From assembly GCF_016405855.1 (NCBI RefSeq), contig NZ_JAEFCA010000005.1, forward strand, positions 186,001-250,000: a stretch of 64,000 nucleotides of DNA, in the 5' to 3' direction. How positions within the stretch are numbered: the first letter of the stretch is position 1; each line of letters opens with the position of its first letter. The notes under the pieces are model-generated. The model worked only from the letters and a program-made list of their open reading frames with translations, had not been told where the DNA came from and made no database searches. The position numbers and the translations under genes are program-made. This DNA comes from Flavobacterium sp. IB48. GTDB taxonomy: Bacteria; Bacteroidota; Bacteroidia; Flavobacteriales; Flavobacteriaceae. Of this stretch, positions 35,011 to 44,263 are shown piece after piece.

Positions 35011-37461
35011 TTAATTCCCCGAAAAAGTATAAGTCTGCCCTGCTTTCATATTCACATCGTAAGTATTATAATTTGGCAATTGTACTTTAGGCAGTTTAGC
35101 TTCATTAGAAATAATAGGTTTCTTGACTTCTACATCATAAAACAATGGATTCGGATTCTTTCCTTTTGCTTTTTTAAGCGAAGAACCTTTCAGCGTATTC
35201 TCAACTTTTAATCGGCAGTTTCCTCCAATTTTCGAATAGATTTTTAACTCCGAAACTTTATTGTTTTTCCATGTCATATCGATTATAAATCCACCTCTTG
35301 CCACTAACCCTTTTATGCTTCCATCTTTCCAAACGCTTGGCAAAGCTGGCAGCAAATGAATCGCATCTTCCTGACTCTGCATTAGCATTTCGGCAAAACC
35401 GGCTGTGCATCCAAAATTTCCATCGATTTGAAAAGGCTGATGCGCATCTAACATATTCGGATACGTTCCTCCACCTTTTCTTTGATCTGCTGTTACCAAA
35501 TGCAATTGATCCTGAATCAATTTATAAGCATGATTTCCATCTAATAATCTCGCCCATAAATTCACTTTCCAGCCCATCGACCAGCCTGTAGATTCGTCTG
35601 TTCTGTAAATTAAAGATTGTTTAGCGGCTTCAAATAATTCAGGTGTTTTAATTGCCGAAATCTGATTACTCGGATACAATCCGTACAAATGGGAAACGTG
35701 TCTATGATTGTCTTTTGGATTGTCCCAATCGTCTTGCCATTCCTGTAATTGATTGTGTTTACCTACTTTCATTGGAGGCATTTTTGCCAAAGCATCACTT
35801 ATTTTTTTCACATAAGATGCATCTGGAGAAACTAAAGCCGAAGCTTCGATAACATGTGTAAACAAATCAAAAATCAGCTGGTTGTCCATTGTCGTTCCCG
35901 ATGCAATTGTAGCTTTTCCGGTTCCGCCTGCGTGTGTGTTTTCAGGCGAACTTGACGGAACAACAACTAAATATTTTGTGTTTGGATCTATCACCATAAA
36001 ATCCAAAAAGAAATCAGCAGCGCCTTTCATGATTGGGTAAATTTCTGCTAAATATTTTTTATCTCCTGTATATAAATATCTTTCCCATAAATCCTGACAA
36101 ACCCAAGCACCACCTGTAGGCCACATTCCCGAAGCAGCTGAATCTACCGGAGCAGTAACACGCCAAATATCGGTGTTATGATGCAAAACCCATCCGCTGG
36201 CATTGTACATTGTTTTGGCAGTTTCTGCACCAGTTACAGCCAACTCTTTTGCCATTTGTACAAAAGGTTCGTGCATTTCCTGCAAATTGGTTACTTGTGC
36301 TGGCCAGTAATTCATTTCGGCATTAATGTTTGTTGTGTATTTACTATCCCAAGGTGGTGTGACCATATCGTTCCAGATTCCTTGTAGATTTGCCGGCTGT
36401 CCACCTGGCTGTGAACTTGAAATTAAAAGATAACGTCCGAATTGGAAATACAATGAGGCCAACTGCGGATCAAACTGTTTAGAGAAATCTCTGATTCTTT
36501 CGTTTGTTGGTTTCTTCACTAAATCATTAGAACCTAAGTTTAAAGAAACTCTATTGAAAAATTTTTGGTAATAATCAATATGAGCTTTCTTTATGGTTTC
36601 AAAATCTTTTGTTTCGGCTTTTGCTAAATAGTCTTTACTTTTCGCAATTTCATCACCAGAGATATCCTGATAGTTTTTGAAATTGGTCGCAATCGAAATG
36701 TATAAAGTCACTTCATCGGCTTTATTGATGCTTAGAACACCATTGCTGGCATCTATTTCGCCACCTTTATTCTTAGCTGTTAATCGGCCTTGAAATTTTA
36801 CTTTTCCTTTTACACCTTCAAAGTTAGTTCCAACTCCCGAAAGGATAATCTGGTTTCCTTCTGTCGAAGCAACCGTTTTATCTATCGGACTGTTCATGAA
36901 AACGTTACAAGTTATTTGTCCATGCTGACTCGCAGTAAGTTTTACTACAATAACCTGATCTGAAAATGCGGTTAAAATTTCTCTTGTAAATTCAACACCA
37001 TTTACTTTGTATTTTACTTTCGCTGTAGCGTTGCTGATGTCTAAATCACGATAATAATCTGTATATTTTTGATGTCCGTTGAATGAAATATAAACGCTTC
37101 CGAAAGTCTGATACGGCATTCCGTCATTGGTTTGCGACATAATATCCTGTGTCGCTAAATCCTGTGCTTCATCAAATTTTCCATCAAAAATTAACTGGCG
37201 AACAATTGGAAGTGCTTTAATAGATTTATTATGTGCATTACTGTTTGGAGAACCTGCCCAAATCGTTTCTTCGTTCAATTGCAAACGTTCTACAGCTGGA
37301 TCGCCAAAGACCATGGCGCCCAAACGTCCGTTACCTAAAGGTAGAGCTTCGTTCCAGATTGATGCGGGTTTATCGTACCATAATTTTAGGTCACTTTGTG
37401 CTGTTGCTGTCAAGGAAAAAATTCCGATACAGATTGCCGTTATTTTAAATTTTAACTTCAT
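35011..37461 (-). CDS. GH95 alpha-L-fucosidase/alpha-L-galactosidase
   Basis: This is an exported inverting GH95 enzyme of 816 residues counted from the ATG at 37461. A longer frame to 37491 is read from a repeat. The start gives the signal peptide MKLKFKITAICIGIFSLTAT followed by AQ. The N-terminal domain has the family-typical WNEALPLGNGRLGAMVFGDP and LQLNEETIWAGSP. The catalytic (alpha/alpha)6 domain has TNINAEMNYWPAQVTNLQEM with the conserved Asn residues, then WVLHHNTDIWR and GGTYPNMLDAHQPFQIDGNF with the GCTAG segment. The family removes alpha-1,2-fucose or, in some members, alpha-L-galactose. Both sugars occur in pectic side chains such as RG-II chain A, so either activity fits. Confidence 0.92.
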   Translation of the reverse strand: MKLKFKITAICIGIFSLTATAQSDLKLWYDKPASIWNEALPLGNGRLGAMVFGDPAVERLQLNEETIWAGSPNSNAHNKSIKALPIVRQLIFDGKFDEAQDLATQDIMSQTNDGMPYQTFGSVYISFNGHQKYTDYYRDLDISNATAKVKYKVNGVEFTREILTAFSDQVIVVKLTASQHGQITCNVFMNSPIDKTVASTEGNQIILSGVGTNFEGVKGKVKFQGRLTAKNKGGEIDASNGVLSINKADEVTLYISIATNFKNYQDISGDEIAKSKDYLAKAETKDFETIKKAHIDYYQKFFNRVSLNLGSNDLVKKPTNERIRDFSKQFDPQLASLYFQFGRYLLISSSQPGGQPANLQGIWNDMVTPPWDSKYTTNINAEMNYWPAQVTNLQEMHEPFVQMAKELAVTGAETAKTMYNASGWVLHHNTDIWRVTAPVDSAASGMWPTGGAWVCQDLWERYLYTGDKKYLAEIYPIMKGAADFFLDFMVIDPNTKYLVVVPSSSPENTHAGGTGKATIASGTTMDNQLIFDLFTHVIEASALVSPDASYVKKISDALAKMPPMKVGKHNQLQEWQDDWDNPKDNHRHVSHLYGLYPSNQISAIKTPELFEAAKQSLIYRTDESTGWSMGWKVNLWARLLDGNHAYKLIQDQLHLVTADQRKGGGTYPNMLDAHQPFQIDGNFGCTAGFAEMLMQSQEDAIHLLPALPSVWKDGSIKGLVARGGFIIDMTWKNNKVSELKIYSKIGGNCRLKVENTLKGSSLKKAKGKNPNPLFYDVEVKKPIISNEAKLPKVQLPNYNTYDVNMKAGQTYTFSGN

Positions 37462-37477
37462 AGTATATTTTTTTTCA

Positions 37478-37690
37478 GCCACGAATTGCACTAATTTCTT
37501 TTTTAATTTTTATTTCTTTTTTTTTCTGCCACAGATTAAAAGGATTTCCACTGATTAAAAATCTGCTAAATCTGCGTGAAAAAATTTTACTCCCGCAGAT
37601 TTTGCAGATTAAGGAGATAAAAAAATCCTTTTAATCTTTTTAATCTGTGGCAAAAAAATAATTCGTGCCAATTCGTGAAATTAGTGGCAA
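37478..37690. repeat. Triple nested inverted repeat
   Basis: Three different repeat families are stacked like shells. The outer arms are GCCACGAATTGCACTAATTT (left, 37478) and AATTCGTGAAATTAGTGGC (right, ending 37689). The middle arms are GCCACAGATTAAAAGGATTT and AATCCTTTTAATC with TTAATCTGTGGC. The inner arms are AAATCTGCTAAATCTGCG and CGCAGATTTTGCAGATT. The whole gap between GH95 and the esterase is used up. Confidence 0.88.
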
Positions 37691-37696
37691 ACTCTA

Positions 37697-39115
37697 TTAC
37701 TTCTTAACCTCGTAAACTTTCAGATTTTTTTCTCCGAACATTTCATATAATTTGTTGATGTCTTTTAAAGCATTCTTCGGTAGTTTTTCTCCTTTATCTC
37801 CAAAAACCAACAACTTCTCTTTCGGCTCAATTACACAAGTCGATTCGTCGATTTCGCCTTTGTCGTTCTTCACTTTATTCAAATCTAGATTTAAATATTT
37901 CGCCATAAACGGATACAAAGCCATACGTTTCGAGATTCCGAAATCATGCCCTTCTTTTGCAAAATGAGCATTTTCGACTAAATCTTTCTTTCCGTACAAT
38001 TCATACGTTCTTTGGATAAAAGGAAATTCCAATTCCGGAACTGCCAATGTCCAGTCTTTTCCATCAGAGACAATCAATTGCGGTTTTGGCGCCATCATCG
38101 CTGAGATTTCGGCATTGTTTGTTCCATTTCCACACAAGTGAATTCCGCGTCCGCTTTCGCATGGACAACCGCCTGAGAAATGAGACGAAACCATTACAAC
38201 TGGAGCTGAAACTTTAACTCTATCATCAATTGCTGCTAAAAACATCGTGTGAGATCCTCCTCCAGAACCACCTGTAACGCCAACTCTTGTCATATCAGCA
38301 TTCTTAACCGTTGCTAAATAATCCAAAAAACGAATTCCAGTTAAAATCTGAACCGTCGATGCAATGCTGTTTCTGTGTGTTTCTTCTGGAAATTGTAGTA
38401 ACGATTCTCCCCAAGCAAATAAATCGTAACCTACCACAATTGCACCCATTTTTGCCATCATGGCACATCTGTACTGCTCGTCTTTTCTATATCTTCCATC
38501 ACCAAAATGTCCGTCAGGAGTTAAAATAACTGCTGCTTTTTTATTTAACGGATATGGTTTGTAAATCGATCCTGTCGCATAAACACCAGGCAAAATTTCC
38601 AATGCAATATTTTCGACACTGTAATCTTTGTAAATTCTTTTTGGAGTTAAAAGTGGTTTAGACTTCGGTGTAGGGGGCGCCTTATCCAAACCAAATGATT
38701 CAATCATACAAGCTTTTAACTCCATTTTGCGTTTCTCCCATTGTTCTTTCGTCGAATAAAGGCTTTCTAAGTAAAACAAGCGTTCTTTTCCTTTATCTAC
38801 CGAAACTTTATGATTTTCATACTTGCGTATGATGTAGGTTCCATCGGGTTGTTTAAAATACATCAATTCAAACGGCGCTAGAATATTCGTCAGCGAAAGT
38901 GGTAGATTTCCAGGTTCAATTCTCCAATCGGCATAATCCAGTTCTTTTCCTTTTAATAAACCTCTGTCGTCGTTGATTGTGACGTTAAAAAGAGTTTCTA
39001 TTTTCTTTAAAGTTTCTGAAACTGGCTTTCTAAAATTAGTGTCAGAAGTGCTTTGCGCATTGGCAAATGTCAAAGCAAAAATGGAAACTAAGAAGATGTA
39101 TTTTATTCTTTTCAT
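37697..39115 (-). CDS. Putative carbohydrate esterase (AXE1/CE19-like alpha/beta hydrolase)
   Basis: This is a 472-residue exported alpha/beta hydrolase with signal peptide MKRIKYIFLVSIFALTFANA. Residues about 25-105 form an STN-like small domain (SETLKKIETLFNVTINDDRG, then LPLSLTNILAPFELMYFKQP). The hydrolase follows from about 125, with the nucleophile Ser at about 284 in GVTGGSGGGS, an Asp in IVSDGKDW and the catalytic His in EGHDFG. A Cys-rich segment SGGCPCESGRGIHLCG lies after the nucleophile. Related pectin-locus esterases remove acetyl or methyl esters, and the CE19 pectin methylesterase type is one possibility. Substrate assignment is from context. Confidence 0.75.
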   Translation of the reverse strand: MKRIKYIFLVSIFALTFANAQSTSDTNFRKPVSETLKKIETLFNVTINDDRGLLKGKELDYADWRIEPGNLPLSLTNILAPFELMYFKQPDGTYIIRKYENHKVSVDKGKERLFYLESLYSTKEQWEKRKMELKACMIESFGLDKAPPTPKSKPLLTPKRIYKDYSVENIALEILPGVYATGSIYKPYPLNKKAAVILTPDGHFGDGRYRKDEQYRCAMMAKMGAIVVGYDLFAWGESLLQFPEETHRNSIASTVQILTGIRFLDYLATVKNADMTRVGVTGGSGGGSHTMFLAAIDDRVKVSAPVVMVSSHFSGGCPCESGRGIHLCGNGTNNAEISAMMAPKPQLIVSDGKDWTLAVPELEFPFIQRTYELYGKKDLVENAHFAKEGHDFGISKRMALYPFMAKYLNLDLNKVKNDKGEIDESTCVIEPKEKLLVFGDKGEKLPKNALKDINKLYEMFGEKNLKVYEVKK

Positions 39116-39233
39116 TATTACATTTTTTTTGATTTGCCTCCTGCTTTAGCTGGAGGAAAACAAATTGATTTTTTCTACTTTTTCGAGTTTATTTACAATT
39201 CATAACTCATAACTCATAACTCATAATTCATAA

Positions 39234-42038
39234 TTACAATTGACATTCTATTGTATAAATTCCAGATCCTAATTCCAAAACAGGCTTTTGAGCTTTTTCA
39301 TCAAAACCTACCCTAACCTTTTTATTGTCAATTTTTATTTCCGAATTTTTAGCAACCGGCAATTTTATTGTCGCAGTTGTATTCACCGGAATCTGAACTG
39401 TCAAAATAAATTTGCCGTCTTTCTTTTCCCAAGAAGAAGCGATTTTTCCGTAAACTGATTGATAGTCCGCTTTCACGAAAGTCATATCGCCAACTACTTC
39501 TGGCTGAATAAAGAAATGTTTGAATCCTGGTTTTTCAGGATCAGACATGATTCCAGCTAAACTTTGATAAAACCATTCTTCAATTTGTCCTAACATAAAA
39601 TGATTCCACGAATTTCCCTTTCTCGGATCCCATTGTTCCGTTAAAGTAGTCAAGCCAAATTTAATCTGAAAACCATAACCCGGCGCATCGTAATGATTGT
39701 GCATTCTGTACATGGTTTCGTTTTCGCCATTTCTTGCCAAAGTCTGAAATAAGTAACGATTTCCAACATCTCCTGTTGTCAAGCGATCTCCTTTTTCTTT
39801 GATATCTGCTAATAAATTCTGCATTACAGCTTCTTTATACTGAGGCTCCACAATATCCATAAAAATCGGAACAGCATTGCTAAACTGACTGTTTGTTCCG
39901 TACTGTTTGGTTTCTTCGTTAAAAAATGCCGCATTGAAAGCCGTTTTAATCTCAGAAGCCAATGTATTGTATTTCTCAAAATCTTCGGTTTTACCTAGTA
40001 ATTTTGATGCTTTTGCTACTAAATAAGCTCCATAATAATAGTGCGAAGTCGCAGAAAGCGCAATCGGACTATTTTTAGAATATCCAGCAGGATGTGTTCC
40101 GTAATCATACCAATCACCTAATCCGTGTGAAACGATATGATTTGTTGCTTTTGTTCCTAAATAATCCACATAGTTTTTCATTACAGGAAAATATTTCTCT
40201 AATAATGAAGCATCTCCGTAATATTCGTAATACATCCAAGGCAGAATTACGCCTGTTACGCCCCATTCTGGAGAATCGGTAAAATCACCTCCAAAAATTA
40301 CATATTCTGGAACTATTGTCGGAATTAAACCATTTTCTCTTTGCGAATCAGAAATATTCTGCATCGTTGCAGGAAGGAAAGTCTGAAGATTATAATTGAA
40401 CATTAAACCCGGACCATTCAGCTGAATTTCTTCCAACCAGCCTAATTTTTCACGTTGCGGACAATCGGTAAAAACGCTTTGGAAATTACTTTTAATCGAA
40501 TTATTGATCAATTCGTGTGTTTTATTGAAAATCTCATTCGAACAAGCAAAATTTCCTGCTTCTCCAGCCGAATTGTAAATGAAATTCGATTTTAAATCGA
40601 CCAAAGTTGGAAACTCTTTATTCTTATCTTCTTTATAATTAATATTTTCAATCTGAACATATTGATAACCGTAGAAACTAAATTTTGGCGTCCATTCTTC
40701 CACTCCATCGCCCTTTAAAGTATAATCGTAATAGTATGGTTTTCCTGATCTTCCCTGAGCAATTGTGCCTTCTTCATTTAAACCTTCGGCAACCCAAACA
40801 CGAATCGATTGCCCTCTTTTTCCTTTTACTTTGATGGTTGGAAATCCCGAAAGATTCTGTCCCATATCAAAAACATAGAAATTTGGTTTCAGCTCTTTTA
40901 CGGTTTGCACTTCGTATTGTTTCTGAATGGTAACCGGCGGTGCTGTCTGTGGTCTTAAAACTCCTTTTGGTGCTTCCTGAATGACTACTTTTTTCCAATC
41001 TCTATCTTTGAAACCTTTACGATTCCAGCCTTTTTGTTCTAAATTGGCATTGTAATCTTCTCCACCAAAAATACTGTTATAGGTAATCGGACTTTTGCTG
41101 TATTTCCAAGTTCTATCTGATTTTATAATTTCTTCTGAACCATCATTATACTTGATTTTCATTTTAAAGAATAAAGTCGGCGGACCAAAACTCACGAAGA
41201 ATTTAGTATATCTTTCGGCAAGCGTATTGTACATTCCGTTTCCTAACAAAACACCAATTACGTTATCGCCTTTTTGAAATTCTTTTGCATTTAATTCATA
41301 AACATTGTAATTGACTGTTTTGTCATAATCGGTCCACAAAGGCGCAAATTGACTGTTACCCACTTTTTTCCCGTTGATAGTCAATTCGTAATGTCCTAGA
41401 CCCGAAATGTAAACTACAGCTTCTTTGACTGCTTTTTCTATTTCGAAAGGTTTACGTAAAATGATACTTCTTCTTGCCAAAGAATCGGAAGCATTGATAA
41501 AGGACATCTTTTTTTCTCTGTTGAAAGTGGCAGTGTGGTAGTTTCTTCCTTCTGGCAAATGACTATCAGCCTTTGTGATTGCACCAATCCAAATTGGATT
41601 TAAATCTGATTCTAACGAAGCGGTTCTGAAAATAGCTGTTTTACTCCATTTAGAAACTTTACCTGACTGATTCCAAACTTTTACTTTCCAGAAATATTTG
41701 GTTTCGCTTTTTAATGGTTTTCCATTATAAACGATATGCAAGTTTTTGTCGGTATTTACTCTTCCGCTGTTCCAAATATCTCCGTCGTCATTATTTAATT
41801 TTTCTTCTGATGAAGCTACTAAAATCAAATAAGCGACTTGCGATGCATCAGATTCTTTTGAAACCAATTGCCAGCTTAATTTTGGCTGATTCTCGACAAC
41901 TGCTAATGGATTTTCAGCCATTTCTGTTGTTAAACGTACAGGCAGAATTTGTCCATTTGAAATGAAAAAGAAAAAAAGAAAAATAAAGGATAATATGGAT
42001 TTTGAAATATTCACTTTGTAAATTTTTAATTCAACCAT
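39234..42038 (-). CDS. GH78 alpha-L-rhamnosidase (B)
   Basis: The second GH78 enzyme has 934 residues, with a long N-terminal signal (about 1-30, hydrophobic ILSFIFLFFFFISNG). It shows PRLSWQL-type N-terminal domains, AVVYISGLGHYELTINGKKVG, YVFDMGQNLSGFPTIKVKG and the catalytic FTDCPQREKLGWLEE segment, all typical of GH78. The C-terminal beta-sandwich starts around DPEKPGFKHFFIQP. It differs from copy A at the active site, so a different rhamnosyl linkage is likely. It is preceded by the 42.1-44.1 kb propeller gene. Confidence 0.93.
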   Translation of the reverse strand: MVELKIYKVNISKSILSFIFLFFFFISNGQILPVRLTTEMAENPLAVVENQPKLSWQLVSKESDASQVAYLILVASSEEKLNNDDGDIWNSGRVNTDKNLHIVYNGKPLKSETKYFWKVKVWNQSGKVSKWSKTAIFRTASLESDLNPIWIGAITKADSHLPEGRNYHTATFNREKKMSFINASDSLARRSIILRKPFEIEKAVKEAVVYISGLGHYELTINGKKVGNSQFAPLWTDYDKTVNYNVYELNAKEFQKGDNVIGVLLGNGMYNTLAERYTKFFVSFGPPTLFFKMKIKYNDGSEEIIKSDRTWKYSKSPITYNSIFGGEDYNANLEQKGWNRKGFKDRDWKKVVIQEAPKGVLRPQTAPPVTIQKQYEVQTVKELKPNFYVFDMGQNLSGFPTIKVKGKRGQSIRVWVAEGLNEEGTIAQGRSGKPYYYDYTLKGDGVEEWTPKFSFYGYQYVQIENINYKEDKNKEFPTLVDLKSNFIYNSAGEAGNFACSNEIFNKTHELINNSIKSNFQSVFTDCPQREKLGWLEEIQLNGPGLMFNYNLQTFLPATMQNISDSQRENGLIPTIVPEYVIFGGDFTDSPEWGVTGVILPWMYYEYYGDASLLEKYFPVMKNYVDYLGTKATNHIVSHGLGDWYDYGTHPAGYSKNSPIALSATSHYYYGAYLVAKASKLLGKTEDFEKYNTLASEIKTAFNAAFFNEETKQYGTNSQFSNAVPIFMDIVEPQYKEAVMQNLLADIKEKGDRLTTGDVGNRYLFQTLARNGENETMYRMHNHYDAPGYGFQIKFGLTTLTEQWDPRKGNSWNHFMLGQIEEWFYQSLAGIMSDPEKPGFKHFFIQPEVVGDMTFVKADYQSVYGKIASSWEKKDGKFILTVQIPVNTTATIKLPVAKNSEIKIDNKKVRVGFDEKAQKPVLELGSGIYTIECQL

Positions 42039-42198
42039 TAAGATATTAAGTCAATTAAGCCCACTAGACGGAAACTTTCTTTTAAGTTCATTAAGCATTC
42101 AGTTACGTTGATTTTTCGTTCTCAAAACTTTATGCCCTCAAGATAAGTCTAATTAAACATCCTGCTTAATTTTCTTAATCTCTTAATGGTAAAAATCA

Positions 42199-44061
42199 TT
42201 ATAATTTTTTAGTTACCAAAGATTCGATATTGAATACTGCTTCTGGGATTAATTTTCCGGTTTGAGGCAGGTCATCGTAATCGTCTGTGTCTGGCGCTGT
42301 GTCTGGATCTGGTGAATGTCTCTGCTCTCCCGTGCGGAACATGATTCGCTCGAAACCGTCTGTTGGCGCGTAAAATATCTTTGTTGATTCTTTTCCATCG
42401 TTAACTTTTATAGTATACTGACGGTTTTTAGCATCTAATTTAACTGTGATTGTATATGCTTTGTTTGCTTCGTATTTTGTAACCGAACTCAAACGCGCAC
42501 CATTTTTTACCTTTAATTCTCCATCCGAATCAAAAATCAATCTTACAGAAGGCAAACCTTGTTTGTTTTGGAATTCAATCTGTAATAAACCATGATTATT
42601 TTGCTCTGGTTTTACCGTAAAAATAGCTTCCATTTTTGATGCAAAAGGAATTACTCTTTCAGCACGCGAATAGTCAAAATAATCCTGATCTCTTAAAGTC
42701 AGCCATTTTTTACCATCGGCTTTCTTTTCGATTTTGGTTGATGCCCATGAAAGGTCATACGTATTCCACAATTTTAACTCTTGTCCGTCAGGAAGATTAT
42801 TGAAAACGTCATTTACATTTTCTGTTACTACCGAAGTTACAGGAACAGGGATCGAAGCCACCCAAATATCTTCTTTGTTCATACTGTAACCCACCCAGAT
42901 TTTTCCATCTGGCGGAGTTCCATTTTTCTCTGTAATTCCACGAACGTATTGAGGACCTGCTGATTTATAATTTCCACCGTAACGCATCGGACTTACTTCT
43001 CCATGAACCAATAATAAATCTTTATAATTTAATCCGTCATCGCTTGTTGAAATTGCCAAAGGCCAGCGATATTCCGACGGATTATAAAGCGTTGCATAAC
43101 GATTGTCTGACGTTTTTTGTCCCCAGATTTTAGCATTGCTGTTTACAAATCCAGGAGCACGCAATGGCATATAATCCCAAGATTTTCCACCATTTCTACT
43201 TATTGAAGTTAAAGCGTGTTTCCATAATCCTACTACATTTCCGTTTGGCAAATGGTAATAACTAAAGGCTTTATAAGGTTTCTGTAACGGAATTAATTCA
43301 TCATCACGATCGGCTTCTTCTACCCATTGCTGTAAAACCAAAGGTTCTGATAAGATTTCTTCGCAGGCTTTTTTCAAACCTTTGTCTTTTGATGCGGTAT
43401 AAAATGGAAATTTTGATTTCGATTTGTCCCAAGTTTTATTGTATCTAATGAAATAGATTTCGCCGAAACTACCGTCTTTCTTAATTTCACGAATCACACG
43501 TCCGATTCCTTTTCCGTCATTTGGGTCGTCTTTTTCATCCATTGCGATTCCATAATACGCTAAAGCAAAAAGTCTATTGTCTTTTGACGTATAAAAGCCC
43601 ATTCTTTGATGCATAATCGCATCCAGATTTTTGGCAACGCCTTCAACTCCTTCTTTCTTCCATCCGTCAGGAATTCTATAAATTGGGAAAATTACTTCTG
43701 GTTTTGTCCAAGTTACACCGTCTTTAGAAGTCATTAATAAAGTTTGGCTTGGCGGAATATGTTCGCCCGAAGGATCGCTTAAATAATGCAGATAAAAAGT
43801 ATTATTCCAATATGCCATCATCGGCTGGTGATTGTATGTCCAGCCAAAACCATCCGATTTTTCGGGATGTTCACGGCTTGCACGCATAATTTGGGTAGCG
43901 TGAACTCCAACCACTGGACTTAATTGTCCGTGATGGTAATCGATGTTTGAAAGTGTTTTGCCAACATAACGCACTGTGTCGTTTTGTGCATTTACAGCGG
44001 TGCAAGCCAAAAGGATTGTGGCTGTAATGATGTTGGTTTTTATGTTTTGGAAAGCAATCAT
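42199..44061 (-). CDS. Exported beta-propeller protein with C-terminal lectin-like domain
   Basis: This is a 620-residue secreted protein counted from the ATG at 44061. A GTG at 44082 lies in the adjoining repeat and is unlikely. The signal peptide is IIAFQ-like (MIAFQNIKTNIITATILLAC followed by TAVNAQ). The middle (about 30-430) has blade-like repeats such as LLMTSKDGVTWTKPEVIF, SISRNGGKSWDYMP and AISTSDDGLNYKDLLLVHGE, as in sialidase- or GH43-like propellers. The C-terminal part (about 450-600) is a concanavalin-like sandwich. I cannot name a CAZy family. A role in removing a pectic side-chain sugar is inferred from position between GH43 and GH78. Confidence 0.7.
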   Translation of the reverse strand: MIAFQNIKTNIITATILLACTAVNAQNDTVRYVGKTLSNIDYHHGQLSPVVGVHATQIMRASREHPEKSDGFGWTYNHQPMMAYWNNTFYLHYLSDPSGEHIPPSQTLLMTSKDGVTWTKPEVIFPIYRIPDGWKKEGVEGVAKNLDAIMHQRMGFYTSKDNRLFALAYYGIAMDEKDDPNDGKGIGRVIREIKKDGSFGEIYFIRYNKTWDKSKSKFPFYTASKDKGLKKACEEILSEPLVLQQWVEEADRDDELIPLQKPYKAFSYYHLPNGNVVGLWKHALTSISRNGGKSWDYMPLRAPGFVNSNAKIWGQKTSDNRYATLYNPSEYRWPLAISTSDDGLNYKDLLLVHGEVSPMRYGGNYKSAGPQYVRGITEKNGTPPDGKIWVGYSMNKEDIWVASIPVPVTSVVTENVNDVFNNLPDGQELKLWNTYDLSWASTKIEKKADGKKWLTLRDQDYFDYSRAERVIPFASKMEAIFTVKPEQNNHGLLQIEFQNKQGLPSVRLIFDSDGELKVKNGARLSSVTKYEANKAYTITVKLDAKNRQYTIKVNDGKESTKIFYAPTDGFERIMFRTGEQRHSPDPDTAPDTDDYDDLPQTGKLIPEAVFNIESLVTKKL

Positions 44062-44077
44062 TTTATATTTTTTTTGT

Positions 44078-44260
44078 TTCACGCAGATTTTGCAGATTTT
44101 AGCCGATTTAATTTTAATCTTTTTGATTTATACAGATTTAAAAATCTGCTTGATCTGCTTAAATCATTTTAAATCTGCGTGAGATTTTTCTAAACTTTTT
44201 TATCTGCTTGATCTGCGGGAGAAAAAAAATTACTCTCGCAGATTTGGCAGATTTAGCTGA
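44078..44260. repeat. CGCAGATTTGCAGATT-family tandem and inverted repeats, copy 4
   Basis: TTTCACGCAGATTTTGCAGA pairs with TCTGCTTAAATCATTTTAAA / TCTGCGTGAG, and a second ATCTGCTTGATCTGCGGGAG pairs with CTCTCGCAGATTTGGCAGAT. Two hairpins of the same family are therefore adjacent here. Confidence 0.82.
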
Positions 44261-44263
44261 TTT

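Noticed and set aside
44078..44260. Riboswitch or structured leader
   Set aside because: The fold is explained by the CGCAGATT repeat family, found at six other places with no common downstream gene type.
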